From assembly GCF_036541425.1 (NCBI RefSeq), contig NZ_JAZHFT010000028.1, positions 7,065-71,064 on the forward strand: a stretch of DNA of 64,000 bases, in the 5' to 3' direction. The first letter of the stretch is position 1. Each line of letters opens with the position of its first letter. Shown here one piece after another: positions 26,146 through 34,744 of the stretch. The notes beneath the pieces are model-generated. The model saw only the letters and a program-made list of their open reading frames with translations, made no database searches and had not been told where the DNA came from. A program made the position numbers and the translations under genes. This DNA comes from Consotaella aegiceratis (GTDB lineage Bacteria; Pseudomonadota; Alphaproteobacteria; Rhizobiales; Rhizobiaceae).

Positions 26146-26760
26146 ATGCTGGCCGCCGCGACGGCCGGGTTTCTGCTCGGCCTCAGCCTGATCGTGGCGA
26201 TCGGGGCGCAGAACGCCTTTGTCCTGCGCCAGGGGCTGGTGCGCCGGCATGTGCTGGCGCTCTGCCTGATCTGCTCGCTGTCCGATGCGGTACTGATCGC
26301 CGCCGGGGTCGCCGGACTGGGCAGCCTGATTTCCAGCCACCCGCGCCTGATCGCCGTCGTTGCGGTCGGCGGCGCGATCTTTCTCTATGCGTATGCGGCA
26401 TTGGCGCTTCGCCGCGCGTTTTCCGGCGAAGCGCTGAAGGCCAGGGATGACGACGGCGCCGCCTCGCTCAAGGCGGCGGCGCTCACCTGCCTGGCGCTGA
26501 CCTTTCTGAACCCCCACGTCTATCTCGACACGGTGGTCCTGCTCGGCAGCCTGTCGGCACGCTTTGCCACGCCACAGGACCGTCTCGCCTACGCGATAGG
26601 GGCCGCGACGGCGTCCTTCGCCTGGTTCTTCGCGCTCGGCTACGGTGCCAGACTGCTGGCACCGCTGTTTGCCAAACCGATATCCTGGAGAATCCTCGAT
26701 CTCGTCATCGCCGCCGTGATGGCGACGCTGGCGACGAATCTGTTAGTCGAGGTCGCCTGA
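26146..26760 (+). CDS. LysE/ArgO family amino acid exporter
   Basis: A 204-residue inner-membrane protein with five or six helices. GAQNAFVLRQGL near residue 24 and LTFLNPHVYLDTVVLLGS near 120 are the hallmarks of the ArgO branch, which exports arginine or lysine. The gene lies 18 bp after the M42 peptidase; export of amino acids released from peptides would fit the context, but this is inference. Its last 18 bases overlap a convergent small gene. Confidence 0.9.
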   Translation: MLAAATAGFLLGLSLIVAIGAQNAFVLRQGLVRRHVLALCLICSLSDAVLIAAGVAGLGSLISSHPRLIAVVAVGGAIFLYAYAALALRRAFSGEALKARDDDGAASLKAAALTCLALTFLNPHVYLDTVVLLGSLSARFATPQDRLAYAIGAATASFAWFFALGYGARLLAPLFAKPISWRILDLVIAAVMATLATNLLVEVA

Positions 26761-26925
26761 TTCGAACTCACGGTCGTGCTCGACCGCCGTCTCGCCATGG
26801 CTCCTGCAGCACGGCTGGCTGGCGGCGGCCACGGCCGCGATGCCGAGCGAGTGATAGTGATGATCGATGTCGACTTCCTGGTCGCGTTCGTTCTTCGATC
26901 GGAATTCGGGAGAGATGCTGTTCAT
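26743..26925 (-). CDS. Small protein of unknown function
   Basis: A 60-residue reading frame beginning MNSISPEFRSKNERDQ, with HHYHSLGIAAVAAA in the middle, two adjacent cysteines (QPCCRS) and an acidic end. The segment YHSLGIAAVAAA resembles a motif of short hypothetical proteins in Rhizobiales, and this is the main support. No strong ribosome binding site precedes the ATG. It is convergent with the exporter gene and overlaps it by 18 bases. Confidence 0.5.
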   Translation of the reverse strand: MNSISPEFRSKNERDQEVDIDHHYHSLGIAAVAAASQPCCRSHGETAVEHDREFESGDLD

Positions 26926-27275
26926 GATATCAGTCCATGTGCCATTTGCCCGCCGGACGTGCGGAGGTTGCATGGTAACTCTATGATTTCGGCATCATAG
27001 AGGCAGCTCCTGGCTTCAATCTGACCACGATCTTTCGACCTGACCAGGGCCGGAGCCGCATAGCACCGTTGCGGTCTCCCCATATGTTGGCCGGGGCAGA
27101 GGTACGTCTTCCACTTTTCTGGTTGCGGGGTGCGCGCGGCAGGGTCGCCTGGCCGCATCGCCAACCCTCTGGGGTTTGTGCTTCGCGCCGTTGATGATAG
27201 CGCATAGAAACCAAGACACGCTGAGATGTCGGCCGCCATGCGCTATGTCAAAGTGCAGGTGGCCAGGAGAGGACG
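26926..27275. other. Intergenic region upstream of cysS
   Basis: About 350 bases that must include the cysS promoter and the start region of the small leftward gene. A reverse reading frame across it (26922-27239) has no family features or ribosome binding site. No T-box, tRNA-like fold or repeat is recognised. Confidence 0.4.
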
Positions 27276-28694
27276 ATGGACGACGGATACAAGGGGCTGC
27301 GGCTCTTCAACACCATGACCCGGGCCAAGGAGGAGTTGCGGCCGCTCGACTGGCAGGACGCGACGATCCCGGCAGAGCGCAAGCGGGTCAAGATGTATGT
27401 CTGCGGTCCGACCGTCTACGACTACGCCCATATCGGCAACGCCCGACCCGTCGTCGTCTTCGACGTGCTCTACCGCCTGTTGCGCCATCTCTACGGCGAG
27501 GCGCATGTGGCGTATGCGCGCAACATCACCGACGTCGACGACAAGATCAACGCGCGCGCGGCCCGCGACTATCCGGATCTGCCGCTCAACGAAGCGATCG
27601 CCAGGGTGACCTCGGCGACGGCCGAGCAGTTCCACAAGGACATCGCCGCACTCGGCGCGCTGCCGCCTTCGATCGAGCCCCGCGCGACCGATCATATCGA
27701 GGCGATGAAGGCGATGATCGACGAGCTCATCGCCAAGGGTCATGCCTATGTCGCCGAGGGGCATGTGCTCTTCCATACGCCGTCCATGCCGGATTACGGC
27801 CAGCTCTCCCGGCGCTCGCTCGACGAGATGATCGCCGGCGCGCGCGTCGAGGTGGCGAGCTACAAAAAGGACGCCACGGATTTCGTGCTCTGGAAGCCGT
27901 CCTCGGAGGGCGAGCCCGGCTGGCCGTCGCCCGGCGGCATCGACGGGCTCGGACGGCCCGGCTGGCACATCGAGTGCTCGGCGATGAGCGGCGCGCATCT
28001 CGGTAAGGAGATCGACATCCATGGCGGCGGGCTCGACCTGATCTTTCCGCACCACGAGAACGAGATCGCCCAGTCGCGCTGCGCCCATGGCACCAGCCGC
28101 ATGGCGCAGGTCTGGATGCACAACGGCTATCTTCAGGTCGAAGGCCGCAAGATGGCGAAGTCGGAAGGCAACTTCGTCACGATCCACGACCTGTTGGAGA
28201 CCGAGACCTTCGGCGGCCGTAAATGGCCGGGTGAAGTGTTGCGACTGGCGCTGCTCAAGACGCATTATCGCGAGCCGATCGACTTCACGCTGGCCAAGCT
28301 GGAGGAGGCGTCGCGCGAACTCGACCGCTGGGAGCGCTTCGCGGCCGACGCCACGGCGGATCCTTCGCTGGTGGACGAGGCGGTCGTTGCGGCGCTCTCC
28401 GACGATCTCGGCTTTTCCGAAGCGATCGCGGCGATCCACCGTGCCTTCGACGAGGGCAGGGCGGATGCCGCCTTGTCGGCGCTGGCCTTGCTCGGCATCG
28501 ATCCTCGTCGCGAGCAAACGGTCGACCAGTCGGTCACCGACCGCATCGCCCGTCGCCTCGATCTCATCAAGGCCAAAAACTGGGCCGAGGCGGACCGCAT
28601 CCGCGACGAGCTTCTCGCCCAGGGCATCCAGCTCAAGGACGGCAAGGATCCGGAGACCGGCGAGCGCATCACCACCTGGGAGGTGAAACGTTGA
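27276..28694 (+). CDS. cysS: Cysteine--tRNA ligase
   Basis: A 472-residue class I synthetase charging tRNA-Cys. KMYVCGPTVYDYAHIGNARP (about 39-58) has the zinc-binding Cys and the HIGN version of the HIGH motif. WHIECSAM and FPHHENEIAQ carry the other zinc ligands, and KMAKS replaces KMSKS in GRKMAKSEGNF. The C-terminal part (KNWAEADRIRDEL) is the tRNA-binding helical region. GGAGAGG precedes the ATG. The end overlaps the start of the next gene. Confidence 0.96.
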   Translation: MDDGYKGLRLFNTMTRAKEELRPLDWQDATIPAERKRVKMYVCGPTVYDYAHIGNARPVVVFDVLYRLLRHLYGEAHVAYARNITDVDDKINARAARDYPDLPLNEAIARVTSATAEQFHKDIAALGALPPSIEPRATDHIEAMKAMIDELIAKGHAYVAEGHVLFHTPSMPDYGQLSRRSLDEMIAGARVEVASYKKDATDFVLWKPSSEGEPGWPSPGGIDGLGRPGWHIECSAMSGAHLGKEIDIHGGGLDLIFPHHENEIAQSRCAHGTSRMAQVWMHNGYLQVEGRKMAKSEGNFVTIHDLLETETFGGRKWPGEVLRLALLKTHYREPIDFTLAKLEEASRELDRWERFAADATADPSLVDEAVVAALSDDLGFSEAIAAIHRAFDEGRADAALSALALLGIDPRREQTVDQSVTDRIARRLDLIKAKNWAEADRIRDELLAQGIQLKDGKDPETGERITTWEVKR

Positions 28695-29647
28695 TCGGGG
28701 CGGAGAGGCCGCTCTACCCGCCTATCGAGCCTTACGAATACGGGCGTCTTTCGGTGGGCGGCGGCCACGAGATCTACTGGGAGCTCTGCGGCAATCCGGA
28801 CGGCATCCCCGCGGTGTTCCTGCATGGCGGTCCGGGCAGCGGCTGCAGCCCGGCCCACCGCCGGCTGTTCGACCCGGAGCGCTACAAGACCCTCCTGTTC
28901 GATCAGCGCGGCTGTGGCCGCTCCAAGCCGACGGGGCTTTTGGAGGAGAACACCACCTGGGACCTCGTCGCCGACATGGAGCGGCTGCGCGAGGTGGCCA
29001 GGATCGACCGCTGGCTGGTGTTTGGCGGCTCCTGGGGCGCGGCGCTGGCGCTCGCCTATGCCGAGACCTATCCTGACCGGGTGACCGGGCTGATCCTGCG
29101 CGGCGTCTTCACCTGCCGCCAGGCCGAACTCGACTGGTTCTATGCCGGGGGTGCGGCCAAGCTCTTTCCCGACAAGTGGGAGGAGTTTCTGGCGCCGATC
29201 CCGCAGGAGGAACGGGGAGACCTGATCGCCGCCTACCGCGAGCGTCTCACTCACCGTGAGCGCGCGGTGCGGCTGGAGGCGGCCCGCGCCTGGGCGGACT
29301 GGGAAGGCCAGACGGTGATGCTGCGCACCCGTGCGCGCGCCGTTGGCATGCCGAACGCCAGCGAGGCGACCATCGCCTTCTCGCGAATCGAGAACCATTA
29401 CTTTCTGCACCGGGGCTGGCTGGAGGATGGGCAGCTCATCGCCAACGCCCATCGGCTGAGCGACATTCCCGGCGTGATCGTGCAGGGGCGCTACGACGTC
29501 GTGACGCCCGGCGAGACGAGTTGGCAGCTCTGGAAAGCCTGGCCACGCGCCGACTACCGCATGGTGGAAGGGGCGGGCCATGCCTTTTCCGAGCCCGGCA
29601 TCCTGCAGGAGCTTCTGGCGGCGACGGACCGTTTCGCGGAGACCTGA
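28691..29647 (+). CDS. pip: Prolyl aminopeptidase (proline iminopeptidase), first copy
   Basis: A 318-residue alpha/beta hydrolase of family S33 that removes N-terminal proline. LYPPIEPYEYGRLSV, HGGPGSGCSPAHRRLFDP and FDQRGCGRS are characteristic. The nucleophile is S114 in GGSWGA, the Asp is in QGRYDVV and the His in GAGHAFSEPG. The TTG start overlaps the cysS stop by 4 bases, with GGGAGGTG upstream, indicating translational coupling. A close paralog starts at 30242. Position 117 is Ala where the second copy has Ser. Confidence 0.92.
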   Translation: MIGAERPLYPPIEPYEYGRLSVGGGHEIYWELCGNPDGIPAVFLHGGPGSGCSPAHRRLFDPERYKTLLFDQRGCGRSKPTGLLEENTTWDLVADMERLREVARIDRWLVFGGSWGAALALAYAETYPDRVTGLILRGVFTCRQAELDWFYAGGAAKLFPDKWEEFLAPIPQEERGDLIAAYRERLTHRERAVRLEAARAWADWEGQTVMLRTRARAVGMPNASEATIAFSRIENHYFLHRGWLEDGQLIANAHRLSDIPGVIVQGRYDVVTPGETSWQLWKAWPRADYRMVEGAGHAFSEPGILQELLAATDRFAET

Positions 29648-29746
29648 CGCCGCAGTGGGAAACCGCGGTCCCGGCCATAGTTTCACCGAAGCAGACGGGT
29701 CCGATCGGGCGCAGCGCGCCGACATCGACGAAAGTCAGGAGGGACG

Positions 29747-30232
29747 ATGACGCTCGACAACAAGCCCATCTACACGGGCGGCTGCCAGTGCGGCGCCGTC
29801 CGCTTCCGCATCGAGGGCACGCTCAGCAATCCGCACATCTGCCATTGCCGCATGTGCCAGAAGGCCTTCGGTGGTTTTTTCGCGCCTCTCGTCTCCGCCA
29901 AGCTGGGGGACCTGAGATGGACTCGGGCCGAACCGAAGCGCTTCCAGTCGTCCAACAGGATCCTGCGGGGCTTCTGCCCCGACTGCGGCACGCCGCTGAC
30001 CTATGAGGCACCGCACGGCATCGCGCTGGCGATCGGCGCGTTCGACGACCCCTCGGCCATCGCCCCGGCCAGCCAGTGCGGCGCCGAGGGTACGCTGCCC
30101 TATTTCGACCGGCTGCACGACCTGCCGGCGACGACCACGGACGAGGACGCCAGGCAGCATCCCGAGCTTCTGGATATGGTGTCCTTCCAGCATCCCGACC
30201 ACGAGACCGAAACCGACGAACCAACGAGGTAA
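29747..30232 (+). CDS. GFA (glutathione-dependent formaldehyde-activating) family zinc protein
   Basis: A 161-residue protein with the complete zinc-binding set of the GFA/CENP-V fold: GGCQCGAVRF (CxC), CHCRMCQKAFG and GFCPDCGTPLTY. The later IGAFDDPSAIAPASQ is family-typical. Most family members have no proven catalytic role. It lies between the two prolyl aminopeptidase genes, 99 bp after the first and 9 bp before the second, so it is probably in the same operon. GGAGGGACG precedes the ATG. Confidence 0.9.
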   Translation: MTLDNKPIYTGGCQCGAVRFRIEGTLSNPHICHCRMCQKAFGGFFAPLVSAKLGDLRWTRAEPKRFQSSNRILRGFCPDCGTPLTYEAPHGIALAIGAFDDPSAIAPASQCGAEGTLPYFDRLHDLPATTTDEDARQHPELLDMVSFQHPDHETETDEPTR

Positions 30233-30241
30233 GCGAGCGAC

Positions 30242-31201
30242 ATGAGCGAGTTACGTGGGCTCTATCCGGAGATCGAACCGTTCGAGCACGGCATGCTCGA
30301 CGTCGGCGACGGCCATCGGATCTATTGGGAGCGATGCGGCACCAAGGGGGCAAAGCCGGCGGTCTTTCTGCACGGCGGACCCGGCGGGGGCTGCGGATCG
30401 GCCCACCGCCGCCTGTTCGACCCGACCCGTTATGACGTCCTGCTGTTCGACCAGCGCGGCTGCGGCCGCTCGACGCCGCACGCCGAACTGGAGGCCAACA
30501 CGACCTGGCACCTCGTCGCGGACATCGAGCGGCTGCGCGCCCTGATGGGCGTGGAAAAATGGCTGGTGTTCGGCGGTTCCTGGGGCTCGACCCTGGCGCT
30601 CGCCTATGCCGAAACCCATCCTGAGCGGGTGAGCGAACTGGTCGTGCGTGGCATCTATACGCTGCGGCGGGCGGAACTGTCCTGGTACTATCAGTTCGGC
30701 GTCTCGGAGATGTTTCCCGACAAGTGGGAGCGATTCGTTGCCCCGATCCCGCAGGCCGAGCGCGACGACCTGATCGCGGCCTACCGGCGCCGGCTGACGG
30801 GCTCGAACCGGGCCGAGCAGGTCGCGGCCGCCAAGGCCTGGAGCCTGTGGGAGGGCGGGACCATCACGCTCCTGCCCGACCCGTCGCTCACCAGCCAGCA
30901 CGGCGACGAGGACTTCGCCCTCGCATTCGCGCGGATCGAGAACCACTATTTCGTGCACGACGGCTGGCTGGACAAAGGGCAACTGATCCGCGACGCCGGA
31001 CGCCTCAAGGGCATTCCCGGCACCATCGTGCACGGCCGCTACGACATGCCGTGCCCGATGCGCACCGCCTGGGATCTCCACCTCGCCTGGCCCGACGCCG
31101 ACTTTCATCTGATCGAGGGCGCCGGTCATGCCTACAACGAACCGGGCATCCTCGACCGCCTCATCCGCGCCACGGACCGGTACGCGGGCAAGGACAGCTA
31201 A
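30242..31201 (+). CDS. pip: Prolyl aminopeptidase (proline iminopeptidase), second copy
   Basis: A 319-residue paralog of the protein at 28691 with the same order of motifs: LYPEIEPFEHGML, HGGPGGGCGSAHRRLFDP, FDQRGCGRS, nucleophile S113 in GGSWGS, the Asp in HGRYDMP and the His in GAGHAYNEPG. The two differ most in the cap region (TLRRAELSWYYQFGVSEMF against TCRRQAELDWFYAGGAAKLF), which shapes the substrate pocket, so they may differ in specificity. The ATG follows GGTAAGCGAGC, a weak site, 9 bp after the GFA gene. Confidence 0.92.
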   Translation: MSELRGLYPEIEPFEHGMLDVGDGHRIYWERCGTKGAKPAVFLHGGPGGGCGSAHRRLFDPTRYDVLLFDQRGCGRSTPHAELEANTTWHLVADIERLRALMGVEKWLVFGGSWGSTLALAYAETHPERVSELVVRGIYTLRRAELSWYYQFGVSEMFPDKWERFVAPIPQAERDDLIAAYRRRLTGSNRAEQVAAAKAWSLWEGGTITLLPDPSLTSQHGDEDFALAFARIENHYFVHDGWLDKGQLIRDAGRLKGIPGTIVHGRYDMPCPMRTAWDLHLAWPDADFHLIEGAGHAYNEPGILDRLIRATDRYAGKDS

Positions 31202-31381
31202 ATCCAGGATTGTTGCCCTGCGCCATGGCTGCAAGGTGGGGAGCCGTGGCGGGGCTCGTTGTCGGTCCGTGCCCGTTCCGTTCTACCCATCAACGAAACT
31301 GATTGCTGGAATCACCAAAATCGGGATGTGAGCGGATCGGCGCTCTGCTACATCGACCGTTTCGATGGATGGCGGGCGAGC

Positions 31382-32317
31382 ATGGCAACGGCGGACGGCG
31401 AGGACAGGCGGGGATACGGCTACGCGATCGGCGCCTATGCCATCTGGGGGCTGCTCATGCCCTTCTACCTCAAGGCGCTCGACCATGTGCCGGCGTTCGA
31501 GGTCCTGGCTCACCGTATCCTCTGGTCGATTCCCTTCGCCGCGCTGATCCTGTGGTGGCAGGGAACGTTCGGCTCGGTGTGGCGCCACTTTCGCAGCCCG
31601 CGCACGCTGGCCTTGGCCACGCTGACCGCGACCCTCGTCTCGACCAATTGGGGCGTCTACATCTATGCGGTGGCGAGCGGCCATCTGATGGAGGCGTCGC
31701 TCGGCTACTACATCAACCCGCTCATCAACGTGCTTCTGGCGACGATCTTTCTGGGCGAACGGCCCGACCGGCGCCAGGGCGTGGCGATCGCGCTGGCCGC
31801 GATCGGCGTGGCCATCATGACGGTGAAGGCCGGCGGCGTGCCCTATCTCTCGCTGATCCTGGCGCTGACCTTCGGCTTCTACGGACTGGTGCGCAAGGTC
31901 GTGCCGGTCGGCGCCTCGGATGGCTTCTTCGTCGAGGTGGTGATCCTGGCTCTGCCGTCCTTGCTGGTTCTGGTGCTGCTGCCCGACGCGCATCACTTCC
32001 TGGCGAACCGTAACGAGACCCTGCTGCTCGTCCTCGCCGGACCGATGACCTCGGTGCCGCTGATCCTCTACGCCGCGGGCGCTCGCCTGCTGCATTTCAC
32101 CACCATCGGCATCCTGCAATATCTGGCGCCGACCGGCATGTTCCTGATCGCAGTCTTCGTCTTCGGCGAGCCCTTCTCGCTCTGGCAGCTCACCGCCTTC
32201 GCCTTCATCTGGGGTGCGCTGGCCGTCTACACCTGGTCGCTGTTCGCCAAGGGCAGGGCGCGGCGCAGGGCGGCGCTGGCCAAGGCCACGACCGCCTGCT
32301 CGTCGCCCGCCGAATAG
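31382..32317 (+). CDS. rarD: EamA-family transporter RarD
   Basis: A 311-residue inner-membrane protein with ten predicted helices. YAIGAYAIWGLLMPFYLKAL, EVLAHRILWSIPFA, YGYYINPL-like SLGYYINPLINVLLA and LQYLAPTGMFLIAVFVFGE are signatures of the RarD branch of the drug/metabolite transporter superfamily. The natural substrate is unknown. The ATG at 31382 begins the family-typical sequence; the frame is open upstream to 31259 but that part is not conserved-looking. Confidence 0.9.
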   Translation: MATADGEDRRGYGYAIGAYAIWGLLMPFYLKALDHVPAFEVLAHRILWSIPFAALILWWQGTFGSVWRHFRSPRTLALATLTATLVSTNWGVYIYAVASGHLMEASLGYYINPLINVLLATIFLGERPDRRQGVAIALAAIGVAIMTVKAGGVPYLSLILALTFGFYGLVRKVVPVGASDGFFVEVVILALPSLLVLVLLPDAHHFLANRNETLLLVLAGPMTSVPLILYAAGARLLHFTTIGILQYLAPTGMFLIAVFVFGEPFSLWQLTAFAFIWGALAVYTWSLFAKGRARRRAALAKATTACSSPAE

Positions 32318-32318
32318 A

Positions 32319-32362
32319 GCGTGATGCCGAAAAGTTGCAGACTTTTCGGTCCCACCTCACGC
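32319..32362. repeat. Short palindromic intergenic repeat of the Rhizobiales type
   Basis: Nested inverted repeats just after rarD: GCGTGA (32319-32324) / TCACGC (32357-32362) outside, and CCGAAAAGT (32327-32335) / ACTTTTCGG (32341-32349) inside. This resembles the abundant GCATGATGCCGAAAAGT-type elements scattered through Rhizobiales intergenic regions. It could also act as a weak terminator between the convergent rarD and nitrilase genes. Confidence 0.65.
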
Positions 32363-32423
32363 GGGAAAACGGGAGATTGGAGCGGCACCGCGATTCAGCC
32401 CGAACGCAGATCGCCCTACGACC

Positions 32424-33974
32424 TCAGCCGCCGTCGCTCCAGCGCGTGCGGTAGAGATCGAAGCGGCGATCGCGCAGGTTTCTCACCGATCCTTCGAAGC
32501 GCGCCCAGGAGAGCGCCGCCAGATTGAGATCGGCGACGGCCACCATCTCGACATTTTCGCTGGTCTCCGCCGCGATGCCGTCGCGCGCGAAGGGAAAGTC
32601 GCACGGCGTGAAGATGCCGGACTGCGCGTATTCGATATCGAGATTGTCGACATTGCCGAGATTGCCGGTCATGCCCGAGGTCACGACGTAGCACTGGTTT
32701 TCCACCGCGCGCGCCTGACAGCAGTAGCGCACCCGCAGATAACCGTGGCGGGTGTCGGTGTTGAAGGGCACGAAGAGAATGCGCGCGCCCTGGTCGACGA
32801 GGCGGCGCGCGATCTCCGGAAATTCGGAATCGTAGCAGATCATCAGGCCGATCGGTCCGCAGTCCGTCTCCACCGTGTCGATCGGGTCGCCGCCCTTGAT
32901 CGACCAGTACTGCCGCTCGTTCGGCGTCGGGTGGATCTTCTCGCGGGCGTGCACGGAGCCGTCGCGCAGGAAGACGTAGCCGACGTTCTGGATGTCGCCG
33001 TCGTCGGTCTTGGTGGCGTGGCTGCCGCCGATGATGTTGATGTTGCGGCGGATCGCCATCTGCGACAGGCGCTCGACGAAGTCGGGCGTATGCTCGGACA
33101 GCCGCTGGATCGCGGCGTCCGGAGCGAGCGTTTCCGGCTCGCAGGAGAGCAGCATCAAGGTGAAGAGTTCGGGAAAGACCACGAAGTCGCCACCGTAGTC
33201 GGCCGCCACCTCGACGAAATACTCCACCGCCTTGTAGAAATCGTCGGGCGCGCCGATCTGGCGCGCTTCCATCTGGACCGTCACCACCCGCACCACGTCG
33301 GGATTGCCGCGATTGACGGGTTGCGCCTCGCGCGCCGGATCGTAATAGGGATTGTTCCAGCACATCAGCACGCCGTTGCCGCCGGATGCCTTGTCTTCGG
33401 GATAGTAGTTGCGCAGCACCTTGACCGGTTCGAAGCCGGCCTGGATGTGGAAGGTGGCGACCGGATCGTTGACCTCGCGGTTGCGGATCGCTTCCAGATA
33501 GGCCCGCGGCTCCGGATAGCGTCGGCGATGGCGTTGGTAGCCGGGCATCCGGCCGCCGAAGACGATACCTTTCAGGTCGAGATCGTGGCACAGCCGCCGC
33601 CGGGCGTCGTAAAGCCGCTTGCCGATGCGCTGGCGGCGATAGTCCGGATCGACACAGACCTCGATGCCATAAAGCCAGTCGCCGTGCCGATCGTGTAGGC
33701 TGGCATAGCCGCCGCCGGTGATCTCGGCCCAGCTGTGTTCGCGGAAGGCGCGCTCTTCCGGCACCATCATCGTCGCGGCATAGCCAACCACCGTGCCTTC
33801 GTAGAGCACCACGAACTGCCCGTCCGGGAAGCTTGAGAGCTGGCCTTGGATCGTGCCCCGCGTGTAGGGCGCTTCATCGCGGAAAACCTTGGCCGACAGG
33901 GCGATGATCGCGTCGATATCGGATTTGCGGGCGGTGCGGACTTCGATTTTGGGCGGCGTCTGGCGTTCGGCCAT
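32424..33974 (-). CDS. GNAT acetyltransferase-carbon-nitrogen hydrolase fusion
   Basis: A 516-residue two-domain protein. Residues about 10-215 are a GNAT domain (GIEVCVDPDYRRQRIGKRLYDARR carries the acetyl-CoA loop). Residues about 230-510 are a nitrilase-superfamily domain whose triad is visible as E269 (VFPELF), K346 (REKIHPTPNE) and C380 (MICYDSEFPE), with normal spacing. Similar fusions exist in other bacteria, but their substrates are not established; an amidase acting on a small amide is most likely. The start is the first ATG of the frame and begins a plausible GNAT strand. Confidence 0.9.
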   Translation of the reverse strand: MAERQTPPKIEVRTARKSDIDAIIALSAKVFRDEAPYTRGTIQGQLSSFPDGQFVVLYEGTVVGYAATMMVPEERAFREHSWAEITGGGYASLHDRHGDWLYGIEVCVDPDYRRQRIGKRLYDARRRLCHDLDLKGIVFGGRMPGYQRHRRRYPEPRAYLEAIRNREVNDPVATFHIQAGFEPVKVLRNYYPEDKASGGNGVLMCWNNPYYDPAREAQPVNRGNPDVVRVVTVQMEARQIGAPDDFYKAVEYFVEVAADYGGDFVVFPELFTLMLLSCEPETLAPDAAIQRLSEHTPDFVERLSQMAIRRNINIIGGSHATKTDDGDIQNVGYVFLRDGSVHAREKIHPTPNERQYWSIKGGDPIDTVETDCGPIGLMICYDSEFPEIARRLVDQGARILFVPFNTDTRHGYLRVRYCCQARAVENQCYVVTSGMTGNLGNVDNLDIEYAQSGIFTPCDFPFARDGIAAETSENVEMVAVADLNLAALSWARFEGSVRNLRDRRFDLYRTRWSDGG

Positions 33975-34045
33975 GGAAGGAAGCGGACCTCATGTTGTTG
34001 TCGGGAGGCCTGAGAAATAAGCCTCCCGACCCGCCGAGCAACCCG

Positions 34046-34651
34046 TCACATGCGTTCGATGAAGCCGCTTGCCTCCTCATGCGGCCCGTCGGTGGGCGCG
34101 GCGAGGATCGCCGGCACGATATCCTGCGCCTGGTCGACGACCAGCGGCCGCAGATGCTGCGCGCGGTGAATGAAGCCCGCATCGCGCATATGGTCGACCA
34201 GCTTCAGGAGCGGGTCCCAGAACCCGCCTATATTGGCGATGGCGATCGGCTTGGCGTGGCGGCCAAGCTGGCTCCAGGTCATGATCTCGACCAGTTCCTC
34301 CAGCGTGCCGATCCCGCCGGGCAGCGCCACGAAGGCATCGGAATGGCGGAACATCATGTGCTTGCGCTGGTGCATGTCTTCGGTGACGTGCAGTTCGTCG
34401 AGGCGTTTCAGCTCCTCACCGTTCGCCTCCATGTCGATCAGGAAGCGCGGGATGATGCCGGTCACCGCGCCGCCGGCCTCCTGTACCGCATCGGCGACGG
34501 CACCCATGACGCCCCGCGTGCCGCCGCCGTAGACGAGGCGCAGGCCGGCCTCGGCCATCGACCGCCCGAGGCTCCGGGCGGCTTCCAGGTGAATGGAATC
34601 GTGCCCGGGCGAGGAACCGCAGTAGACACAAATGGATCGAATCGCGCTCAT
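34046..34651 (-). CDS. LOG family protein (TIGR00730, nucleotide 5'-monophosphate phosphoribohydrolase)
   Basis: A 201-residue Rossmann-like protein. ICVYCGSSPG at the start, VYGGGTRGVMGAVADA, and the active-site motif ALPGGIGTLEELVE with ITWSQLG after it define the LOG family. Characterised members release cytokinin bases from riboside monophosphates or hydrolyse AMP-type nucleotides. In this bacterium the role is probably nucleotide turnover rather than hormone synthesis. It lies between the nitrilase fusion and the transaminase, all transcribed leftward. Confidence 0.9.
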   Translation of the reverse strand: MSAIRSICVYCGSSPGHDSIHLEAARSLGRSMAEAGLRLVYGGGTRGVMGAVADAVQEAGGAVTGIIPRFLIDMEANGEELKRLDELHVTEDMHQRKHMMFRHSDAFVALPGGIGTLEELVEIMTWSQLGRHAKPIAIANIGGFWDPLLKLVDHMRDAGFIHRAQHLRPLVVDQAQDIVPAILAAPTDGPHEEASGFIERM

Positions 34652-34744
34652 GAAGAGCGACGGTCGACTGCATCCGCACCAAGGTCAAGATGGACCGCAC
34701 ATGGAAGGGGCGGATGGGCAGGCCCAGCGCCGGCGGTCCAGGCC

